DNA of 49,568 bases from RGIG6165 sp045545175 (GTDB lineage Bacteria > Bacillota > Clostridia > Oscillospirales > Feifaniaceae): assembly GCA_045545175.1 (NCBI GenBank), contig JAZQAK010000029.1, positions 1 through 49,568 of the forward strand, read 5' to 3'. The notes below the pieces were generated by a model. That model did no database searches. It was given only the letters and a program-made list of their open reading frames with translations, and was not told the DNA's origin. Made by a program: the position numbers and the translations under genes. This document shows, in pieces, positions 43,443-49,568 of the stretch (positions within the stretch are counted from its first letter, which is position 1; each line of letters starts with the position of its first letter).

Positions 43443-44555
43443 ATGCATACTATAACTTCTTTCGTAAAAAAGAATACCGTTTTGGACATTGCTTTTGTCG
43501 CAGCGCTCATAACTTCAATTATAGTGCCGCCTGACAAGACCTACCTTACGTATTTTGACGTAAGGACGCTGACCTGCCTTTTCTGCGTTCTTGCAGTGGT
43601 GTGTGCTTTCAGAAACATAGATTTCTTCTACATTCTGGCAAGAAAAACCGTAAAAACTCTCGGCAGTCTCAGAGCGGCGGTTACGGCACTCGTGTATATC
43701 ACGTTTATCGGCTCAATGCTCATAGCAAACGATATGGCGCTTTTAACCTTTCTTCCGCTCGGTTACTTCGTTTTGAGTGCTTGTGATAAAAAGGAATATA
43801 TGGCATTCACTTTCATAATGCAGAACATTGCCGCAAATCTCGGCGGTATGCTCACACCTTTCGGCAATCCGCAGAATCTGTATCTTTACAATGAATTTCA
43901 CATTTCAAACAAGGATTTCTTTTTAACCATGCTGCCGCCCTTTGTGATTTCAATAGTTCTCATAACGGCCTGCTGTATGTTTATAAAGAACGATCATCTT
44001 GTTCTTCGCGGAAACGAAAAACACCTCAATATGCCAAAAGCAACCCTCTACACACTTTTGTTTGCACTCGCAATCGCCGTGGTGTTCAGAGGTATCCCTT
44101 ATTATATCGGGCTTATAATTATCCCCGCAGTTTTGTTTTTTGCCGACAGAAAGGCACTTGCCGACGTTGACTATCCCCTGCTTTTAACCTTTGTATGCTT
44201 TTTCATATTTGCAGGCAATATGTCAAGGATAGACGTTGTAAACAGACTTCTGTCATACCTTCTCGGTAAAAGCACCCTTATTTTTTCAGTTATATCCTGT
44301 CAGGCTATAAGTAACGTCCCCTCGGCAATTCTGCTTTCACAGTTTACGGGAAATGTCAAAGAGCTTCTTATAGGTGTAAATATCGGCGGTGTGGGCACCT
44401 TGATTTCGTCCCTTGCCAGCCTTATAACATTCAGGGAATACACTCATTACGAGCCTAAAAAAGCCGGATATTACCTTAAAATGTTCTCGGCAATCAATTT
44501 TGCTTTTCTGATAATTCTCACAACTTCAATGTATATAATAAAGGCGATAGTTTAA
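43443..44555 (+). CDS. SLC13/ArsB-like (ion transporter superfamily) permease
   Basis: A 370-residue membrane protein with about ten helices. The segment NIAANLGGMLTPFGNPQNLYLY is the anion/sodium-site hairpin motif of the SLC13, ArsB and CitMHS families, visible as AANLGGMLTPFGNPQNLYLY. A second half-repeat carries QAISNVPSAILLSQFT and NIGGVGTLISSLASL. Substrates in the superfamily include citrate, other dicarboxylates, sulfate and arsenite; none can be chosen here. The start at 43443 is selected because an AGGGA site precedes it and the promoter lies too close to earlier candidates. The stop codon falls in the loop of the bidirectional terminator. Confidence 0.88.
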   Translation: MHTITSFVKKNTVLDIAFVAALITSIIVPPDKTYLTYFDVRTLTCLFCVLAVVCAFRNIDFFYILARKTVKTLGSLRAAVTALVYITFIGSMLIANDMALLTFLPLGYFVLSACDKKEYMAFTFIMQNIAANLGGMLTPFGNPQNLYLYNEFHISNKDFFLTMLPPFVISIVLITACCMFIKNDHLVLRGNEKHLNMPKATLYTLLFALAIAVVFRGIPYYIGLIIIPAVLFFADRKALADVDYPLLLTFVCFFIFAGNMSRIDVVNRLLSYLLGKSTLIFSVISCQAISNVPSAILLSQFTGNVKELLIGVNIGGVGTLISSLASLITFREYTHYEPKKAGYYLKMFSAINFAFLIILTTSMYIIKAIV

Positions 44556-44575
44556 ACTATCGCCTTTATTTTTTA
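44540..44575. terminator. Bidirectional terminator at the SLC13-like/acyltransferase junction
   Basis: A long perfect palindrome AAAGGCGATAGTTT / AAACTATCGCCTTT followed by TATTTTTT, used by the converging genes on both strands. Confidence 0.9.
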
Positions 44576-45580
44576 GTTTTTAACACGTTTTATAATCGGT
44601 TTCAATAAAAATCTCAGCGTCGCCGCCAAAACAAAGCACAATGCGAAATTTATGACGATAACGACTATTCCGTCAAAGGGAAGCTTTGCATACAGATACT
44701 TGTCCGTTATATACGAGAAAAGATACATTTCAAAAGAACACACCGCCACTTTTTTAACGGGAAGCGATATTATTTTTGGAAGTGTGCTCACGTCGTAAAA
44801 CAGTATAAATATACTGAGTGCAAATATCATCGTGGGAAGTGCCGAAAAACCGTACATCACCCACCATGCATATTCCTGCTGTGAAAAAATCGCACACAGA
44901 CCGACGTTTACTGCAAGTGCGCCCGCACCTGCCATAACGACAACCGTTTTCTTGACTTTCGGTTTAAATTCCTTTATATAAGCACCCAGAAAGTAAAAGG
45001 TTACGGGATATAGATTTACCCACCAGTCAGGAAAGGCATTTAACTTGACACCGCCGACTATAAAACTGCCTGCAACATCAGGAAGTGCTGTCAGAAAAAC
45101 GAGCACCACAATAAGTATATGCCAACTCTTTCTGTCCTGCAGAGCACCTTTTATCATATTGAGAAAAGGTATCAGCAAAAACAGACCTATGTACATTTCA
45201 ACATACCACGCATAATCTATGGCGGTGAAATTGAGCACCGAAAGTATTTCACGCCAGAGTATTATTTTCTCACCGTGTACGAAAACGTCAAACAGAATTG
45301 AAATAACGGATATGGTCACGTAAGACAGTAAAACGGGTATAATGCCTTTGAAATATCCTTTTGATAGTTTTTTATTCGAATTAAGATAACCCGTCAGCAG
45401 CAAAAACAACGGCACTGCCGTAATGCCCACGTAGTGAAGTGCTACGTATATTATCCATTTTGCAGTGTGAAGCCCCTCGTTAAAAGATGCACAGTAACTG
45501 AGCATATGCGCAAGAAGCACGAAGCTTATGGCAAAACATCTTATTATGTCGGGTCCTGCAAATCTTTCTTTTCTTTCCAT
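44573..45580 (-). CDS. Acyltransferase 3 family membrane protein
   Basis: A 335-residue integral membrane protein with about ten helices, of the acyltransferase-3 family (as in OatA and WecH). The active-site-like start is PDIIRCFAISFVLLAHML, with R14 and H25 at the positions typical of the family; the helix-rich remainder fits. Such enzymes transfer acyl groups, usually acetyl, to extracytoplasmic sugars. It is the last gene of the minus-strand run, nine bases after the DHHW gene with an AAGGTGG site, so it is very probably co-transcribed with the MBOAT and DHHW genes. The acceptor polysaccharide is unknown. Confidence 0.88.
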   Translation of the reverse strand: MERKERFAGPDIIRCFAISFVLLAHMLSYCASFNEGLHTAKWIIYVALHYVGITAVPLFLLLTGYLNSNKKLSKGYFKGIIPVLLSYVTISVISILFDVFVHGEKIILWREILSVLNFTAIDYAWYVEMYIGLFLLIPFLNMIKGALQDRKSWHILIVVLVFLTALPDVAGSFIVGGVKLNAFPDWWVNLYPVTFYFLGAYIKEFKPKVKKTVVVMAGAGALAVNVGLCAIFSQQEYAWWVMYGFSALPTMIFALSIFILFYDVSTLPKIISLPVKKVAVCSFEMYLFSYITDKYLYAKLPFDGIVVIVINFALCFVLAATLRFLLKPIIKRVKN

Positions 45581-45589
45581 ATAACCACC

Positions 45590-46675
45590 TTATTTGAGAA
45601 CGTAGCTCGAATTGAGAAGCGACGTGCTGTACATAAAGAGAACGTCCTGATTTTCAAAATCAATATACTGACCTATAAACGCACTTGCCATATATCTCGT
45701 ATCCACGAGGAGTACACGGCTGTAATCCTTTACAAGAAGCGGTGCGATACTGCTTGTGTATGAATCTCTGAATATCACAAGTTCCCTGCCCGTCGTACAC
45801 TCGGGATTTTTAATTTCAACTAACGGCGATGCACCGAACAAAAAGAAGTCATACGCATCTCTGCCGTCAAGCTTTTCACTTGCGTAAACGCCACCCGTTT
45901 CGTTGGTTTCGTAATTATATGCAGTTAAATTTTCTATCGAATCGTTTGTTATATATTTTATCTTATCTGCTTTGAGAGGCAATGCCGACTGGCCGTAATA
46001 GACACCATAAAAATCCTCTTTTGCCGTTTTTACCTCACCGTCATACACACCGACACCGAAAATATCTGCTATCTTTTGTGCGGTGGGCAAGAGGTTTTCC
46101 TGCTTCCAATGGGTATCCGTGGGATAATAACTGTCCTCATCAAGCGTATCGGTTATATCGCAAAACGTTGCAAACGGCAGTTTTTCTTTAAGAATGTCAA
46201 ACATACGCCCGTAATCAATCGAAGGGTAACCGTTCTTTTCCGCAAGGTAATACCCCTTGTCAGGAATCGGCACCACAGCAACGTTACAATCACTTCCCTT
46301 AATATATGTTTCGTATATCGAAGTGATTTTTTCTGCCGCATTATTCACCGAATTTTCACTCAGCGGATACAAAAGCTGTGCAGCCTGCCCGTCCTTAATA
46401 TAAATATCGTTGTTATCAAGTTTACCTAAAAGTTCAAATTCCGTAACCGCCTTGATAGTGCGGAAACTGTCTCTCATCGGAAACTGGTCAAGAGTATAGG
46501 ATTCAAATTCCGATGCAAACTTACCGCTTGCCACAGAGTTAACCGAAACTTCGGGAAATTTCGAAAGCGGTCTTCTCTCCGCAGATGAAAAATCATCCTG
46601 CGGTTTTATTATGCAGAATACCGTAAGTGACAGCCATACTGCAAGAACTATTCCGAGTGATATTTTTCTTATCAT
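45590..46675 (-). CDS. DHHW/AlgX-like SGNH-hydrolase-fold protein, membrane-anchored
   Basis: A 361-residue protein with an N-terminal membrane anchor (about residues 4-22) and an extracytoplasmic domain. The YPTDTHWKQEN motif matches the DHHW/AlgX-AlgJ signature (Asp and His of the catalytic set), and the FRDSYTSSIAP segment supplies the candidate nucleophile Ser. AlgX/AlgJ-type proteins receive acetyl groups from MBOAT partners and place them on polysaccharides such as alginate. The gene starts 12 bases after the MBOAT stop, with AGGAGG overlapping that stop region, so they form one unit. The ATG at 46675 is preferred over a GTG nine bases upstream because of spacing. Confidence 0.87.
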   Translation of the reverse strand: MIRKISLGIVLAVWLSLTVFCIIKPQDDFSSAERRPLSKFPEVSVNSVASGKFASEFESYTLDQFPMRDSFRTIKAVTEFELLGKLDNNDIYIKDGQAAQLLYPLSENSVNNAAEKITSIYETYIKGSDCNVAVVPIPDKGYYLAEKNGYPSIDYGRMFDILKEKLPFATFCDITDTLDEDSYYPTDTHWKQENLLPTAQKIADIFGVGVYDGEVKTAKEDFYGVYYGQSALPLKADKIKYITNDSIENLTAYNYETNETGGVYASEKLDGRDAYDFFLFGASPLVEIKNPECTTGRELVIFRDSYTSSIAPLLVKDYSRVLLVDTRYMASAFIGQYIDFENQDVLFMYSTSLLNSSYVLK

Positions 46676-46687
46676 TACTGTCACCTC

Positions 46688-48079
46688 CTAAAATCTGAAA
46701 TAGAGGAACGGATTATACGAACCGTCCACGAGATATGCCGTTGAAACGAGAAGAAGGACAACCAGAACAATCGGTTCAAGGGCACGAATTACTGTAAAGC
46801 GTTCTGCCTTTACAAAAAAATTTTTAACAACAGGAAGGCAACCAACAACGCCTACCGCAAGCATCACCGCATAACTTCTGATAAAGTACGCCGTTTCGCT
46901 GCTCCACAGCGGAAATCCCGACAATCCGAACATTGCGGAAATGTCCGAAACTGCACCGGAAAGTCCGTTTGCATTGAATATTACAAAACTGATAACGATA
47001 ACCGTCATAACTGCAATATGGCGAATTACCGAAGGTATCTTTTCCATCACATTTTTAAATACGTATTTTTCAAGCAGCAGGAAGATTGCGAAATATATGC
47101 CCCATATGACGAAATTCCACTCCGCACCGTGCCAGAAGCCTGTCAGCATCCACACGACCGCTATATTGAATATGTGGCGTGCCACCGACACTCTGTTTCC
47201 GCCGAGAGGAATGTAAACGTAATCACGGAACCAACTGCTCAGCGACATATGCCATCTTCTCCAGAATTCCGTTATACTCTTTGAAATATAGGGATAATTG
47301 AAATTTTCGATAAAATCAAAGCCGAGTATCTTACCAAGACCTATTGCCATATCGCTATATGCAGAAAAGTCAAAGTAAATCTGCAGTGTAAAGGCGATCG
47401 CATATACCCAGTAAAATGCAACCGATTTTGCATCTGCACCGCGAAAATCACTGCAGAGTGCACCAAATGCATTTGCTATGAGCACTTTTTTGGCAAGACC
47501 GTACACAAAACGACGGAATCCGAGATACAGATTTTCCGACGAAAACTTTCTTTCCTTCATCTGCAGGCTTATATCCGAATACCTGACAATCGGGCCTGCT
47601 ATAAGCTGCGGAAACATCGTTACGTAGGCTGCAAAATCTATTAAATTGTTTTCACATTTTTCTCTGCCCCAGTATACGTCAATAACGTAGCTTATTATCT
47701 GGAAAGTGTAGAAACTTATTCCTATCGGCAGAGCAATATTAAGTACGGGGGCACTGATACCTGTAATTGCCGCAAAATTTCTGACAAAGAAGGATGCATA
47801 TTTGAAATAAGCAAGAAAAGCGAAAATAACCGTTATCGAAACGATAAACACCGTCTTTTTGAGGCCTTTCCTATCCGTTTTCGACATAACGACCGCAGAA
47901 ATATAACCTATCAGTATGGTGAGTGCCATAAGTAAAAGCAACTTCGGCTCTCCCCAGCCGTAGAAAACAAGGCTGAAAATAAGCAGAACCGTATTTTTCA
48001 GCTTGTTCGGCACCGCATAATAGAGTATCAGCACCAAAGGCAGAAAGTAATATAAAAACGTGATACTTGAAAAAAGCAT
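46688..48079 (-). CDS. MBOAT-family O-acyltransferase (AlgI/DltB-like)
   Basis: A 463-residue membrane-bound O-acyltransferase. Family hallmarks are LFSSITFLYYFLPLVL at the N-terminus, the AlgI-like FPQLIAGPIVRYSD, SITEFWRRWHMSLSSWFRDYV and the catalytic histidine H317 in GFWHGAEWN. AlgI-type proteins pass acyl groups across the membrane to an AlgX/AlgJ-like partner, which is encoded directly downstream here. About eleven helices are present. The ATG at 48079 is chosen because GGAGAG lies six bases ahead. A terminator-like hairpin separates it from the DUF4358 lipoprotein gene upstream. Confidence 0.93.
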   Translation of the reverse strand: MLFSSITFLYYFLPLVLILYYAVPNKLKNTVLLIFSLVFYGWGEPKLLLLMALTILIGYISAVVMSKTDRKGLKKTVFIVSITVIFAFLAYFKYASFFVRNFAAITGISAPVLNIALPIGISFYTFQIISYVIDVYWGREKCENNLIDFAAYVTMFPQLIAGPIVRYSDISLQMKERKFSSENLYLGFRRFVYGLAKKVLIANAFGALCSDFRGADAKSVAFYWVYAIAFTLQIYFDFSAYSDMAIGLGKILGFDFIENFNYPYISKSITEFWRRWHMSLSSWFRDYVYIPLGGNRVSVARHIFNIAVVWMLTGFWHGAEWNFVIWGIYFAIFLLLEKYVFKNVMEKIPSVIRHIAVMTVIVISFVIFNANGLSGAVSDISAMFGLSGFPLWSSETAYFIRSYAVMLAVGVVGCLPVVKNFFVKAERFTVIRALEPIVLVVLLLVSTAYLVDGSYNPFLYFRF

Positions 48080-48089
48080 AATTCTCTCC

Positions 48090-48135
48090 AAAAAATAGGG
48101 ATGTGTTTTCTTTTAACACAAGAAAGCACATCCCC
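48090..48135 (-). terminator. Hairpin/attenuator between the DUF4358 lipoprotein and MBOAT genes
   Basis: A GGGATGTG / CACATCCC stem on the minus strand is followed by TATTTTTT just ahead of the MBOAT ribosome binding site. It may terminate or tune read-through. Confidence 0.7.
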
Positions 48136-48140
48136 AAATT

Positions 48141-48686
48141 TTATTCTATAACCGTCGTGAGTGAGCCGCCGCAAACGCTTTCAAAAGCATCCACGATTTC
48201 CTGCGAGGTAGCCGTTTCGGCATACTGACTGCCTATCATAATAAGCATAACCGTATCACCGCATACTGCAACCTTGAGGTCATCAGCCTCAACGCAGAGC
48301 CACTTTCTTGTATCAATATTGTCGAACATTGTCTGTGCAATTTCCGTCGCCTTGCTTTCGTCGTTAACGCGTGCAAGAACGAGTGAGTAAGGTATCGCAC
48401 CAACCATAGCCTCCGATACCGCAATCTCTTTTATTGCAGAGGTATCGTCAGTACCCGTATACATTCTAAGCACTTCGGGGTCTGTAAAGTCCATCATATC
48501 CTGAGTTATCGTTGCAAGTGCAATTTCGCCCATATCTTTTTTGGTGTATATCTTTTCAATTACGTCGGGAAGCGGACCTTCGGGACCTTTTACCGTGGTG
48601 CCGGCAGGCTTTTTGCCGCAGGCAGCAGAAAGAAGAAGCACAGCCGCTACCGTTACAAGCAATATGCTTTTGAAAAACTTTTTCAT
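48141..48686 (-). CDS. DUF4358 lipoprotein
   Basis: A 181-residue exported lipoprotein. The signal peptide MKKFFKSILLVTVAAVLLLS ends in the lipobox SAAC with C23 as the lipid-modified residue. After a short linker comes a DUF4358 domain (about residues 38-181) with ITQDMMDFTDPEVLRMYTG, ISVSEAM-type and ARVNDESKATEIAQTMFDN stretches. The domain function is not established to my knowledge. A CTGGAGG site precedes the ATG. It is a clear paralogue of the gene immediately upstream and lies before the MBOAT, DHHW and acyltransferase genes, so an accessory role in surface acylation is possible (inference). Confidence 0.9.
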   Translation of the reverse strand: MKKFFKSILLVTVAAVLLLSAACGKKPAGTTVKGPEGPLPDVIEKIYTKKDMGEIALATITQDMMDFTDPEVLRMYTGTDDTSAIKEIAVSEAMVGAIPYSLVLARVNDESKATEIAQTMFDNIDTRKWLCVEADDLKVAVCGDTVMLIMIGSQYAETATSQEIVDAFESVCGGSLTTVIE

Positions 48687-48790
48687 ATTTCCTCCAGATA
48701 AATATTATTGGTACACTTTCAGTGTCCTTAGGAATTATAACATATATTTTACCGTTTTCATAGGCATATATACAAATTAAAAAAATTACC

Positions 48791-48818
48791 AAAAAAAGAG
48801 GGGTTTCCCCCTCTTTTT
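48791..48818 (-). terminator. Terminator after the Pro/Lys/Glu-rich DUF4358 gene
   Basis: An AAAAAGAGGGG / CCCCTCTTTTT hairpin with a T-run on the minus strand, overlapping the stop codon. Confidence 0.85.
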
Positions 48819-49568
48819 AACCTATTACCTTTGTAAGTGAGCCGCCGCAAACGCTTGTAAATGCATCAACAATCTGCTGTGCAGTAACAGTATCAGCATA
48901 GTTTGTGCCAACCATTATGAGCATAACCACGTCACCATATACCGCAACTTTAAGGTCGTCTGCCACAACGCAGATCCACTTTCTTGTATCGATATTGTCA
49001 AACATCGTCTGTGCAACTTCGGCAGCCTTGCCTTCATCGTTTACACGTACAAGTGCAAGTGAATAAGGAATAGAGCCCATCATTGCTTCGGATACTGCAA
49101 TATCTTTAACAAGTGAAGTATCGCTGATACCCGTGTACATTTTGAGCACTTCGGCATCCGTGAAATCCATCATATCCTGTGTAATCGTACCGAGGGCGAT
49201 TTCACCAACCGTCTGTTTTGCATATATTCTGTCGATTACTTCAGCCATACTGCCTTCAAGTTTCTGTGAAGGAGCGGGTTTTTCTTCGGGCTTCTCCTCG
49301 GGTTTTTCCTCGGGCTTTTCTTCAGGCTTTACTTCAGGCTTTACTTCAGGAACAACCGGCTTTTCAGCAGGCTTTTCCTCGGGTTTTACTTCAGGTTTTT
49401 CAACCGGCTTGTCCTCAGGTTTAACTTCGGGAGTCGTTTGAGGTTTTTCCTCAGGCTTTTCTTCGGGCTTTTCTTCGGGAACAAGTTCTTCCTTTTCTTC
49501 AGGCACTTCTTCAGGCTGCTGAATTATGATATCCTCATCATCAGGTGTGCTTGTGCTTTCCTTAGGAG
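48817..49568 (-). CDS. DUF4358 protein with Pro/Glu/Lys-rich spacer (N-terminus beyond window)
   Basis: The frame is open to the right edge, so at least the N-terminus is missing; 250 codons are visible. The first part is acidic and Thr/Asp-rich, then a tract of repeated EEKPEEKP and EVKPE units covers about 85 residues. This is likely a flexible, wall-spanning spacer. The DUF4358 domain follows, closely resembling that of the next gene: ITQDMMDFTDAEVLKMYTG, VNDEGKAAEVAQTMFDNI and VCGGSLTKVIG are nearly shared. An N-terminal signal or lipobox is expected but cannot be seen. A GTG at 49506 is an internal codon, not the start. Confidence 0.88.
   Translation of the reverse strand, partial: PKESTSTPDDEDIIIQQPEEVPEEKEELVPEEKPEEKPEEKPQTTPEVKPEDKPVEKPEVKPEEKPAEKPVVPEVKPEVKPEEKPEEKPEEKPEEKPAPSQKLEGSMAEVIDRIYAKQTVGEIALGTITQDMMDFTDAEVLKMYTGISDTSLVKDIAVSEAMMGSIPYSLALVRVNDEGKAAEVAQTMFDNIDTRKWICVVADDLKVAVYGDVVMLIMVGTNYADTVTAQQIVDAFTSVCGGSLTKVIG
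49270..49490 (-). repeat. Coding repeat tract (EEKP/EVKP units) in the DUF4358 gene
   Basis: Direct repeats of 12-base units encode four-residue EEKP and related EVKP, EDKP and AEKP motifs. Such a tract can vary in copy number and would change spacer length. Confidence 0.75.

Overview
The window looks like chromosomal DNA of an anaerobic, low-to-mid GC Gram-positive bacterium of the class Clostridia (Bacillota), perhaps an Oscillospirales/Ruminococcaceae-type gut commensal. The grounds are a glgC/glgD pair inside a glycogen operon, RNase J, a YmdB-type phosphodiesterase, DUF975 and DUF4358 proteins, AGGAGG ribosome binding sites, vegetative TTGACA/TATAAT promoters and hairpin-plus-T terminators. 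Genus level is inference only.

Layout. (1) 1-12402, minus strand: one uninterrupted reading frame of at least 4134 codons, running off the left edge. It has a signal peptide, long arrays of Ig-like and glycine-turn (YGGG-type) repeats built as super-modules of about 480 residues, a metallo-beta-lactamase-fold domain of the ComEC type near residues 3656-3960, and a Gly/Ala/Pro-rich end. (2) 12786-13964: a WYL-domain regulator divergent from the giant gene, then a 41-residue membrane peptide. (3) 14130-26152: a seven-gene glycogen operon, glgB-glgC-glgD-glgA-glgP-GH13-phosphoglucomutase, with a promoter in front, a likely second promoter before glgP and a bidirectional terminator behind. It covers ADP-glucose synthesis, polymerisation, branching, phosphorolysis, hydrolysis and entry into glucose-6-phosphate. 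(4) 26157-31075, minus strand: an XRE regulator with membrane segments, RNase J with a structured leader, a phosphohexomutase-like pseudoenzyme and a membrane protein. (5) 31085-34613: serC-serA-DUF1015, a serine operon with a leader inverted repeat, converging on a ymdB-type gene. (6) 35460-35876: a tRNA Lys-Glu-Asn operon. (7) 36020-44575: an AEC permease, two DUF975 membrane proteins flanking a convergent GH2 beta-galactosidase, an NSS-type sodium symporter and a SLC13/ArsB-like permease. (8) 44573-49568, minus strand: two paralogous DUF4358 proteins followed by MBOAT, DHHW/AlgX-like and acyltransferase-3 genes, which look like a cell-surface polysaccharide O-acylation locus.

The most unusual item is the giant secreted protein: five copies of a D-x-TG-C/F-N header recur at residues 161, 643, 1124, 1611 and 2085, and a ComEC-like hydrolase domain sits far downstream. 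Other items worth a second look are the phosphohexomutase homologue that has lost its catalytic signatures, lysine-rich N-terminal tails on both GlgA and RNase J, a large hairpin just ahead of the RNase J ribosome binding site, and the duplicated DUF4358 genes beside the acylation genes. I saw no CRISPR array, insertion sequence, phage gene or rRNA.
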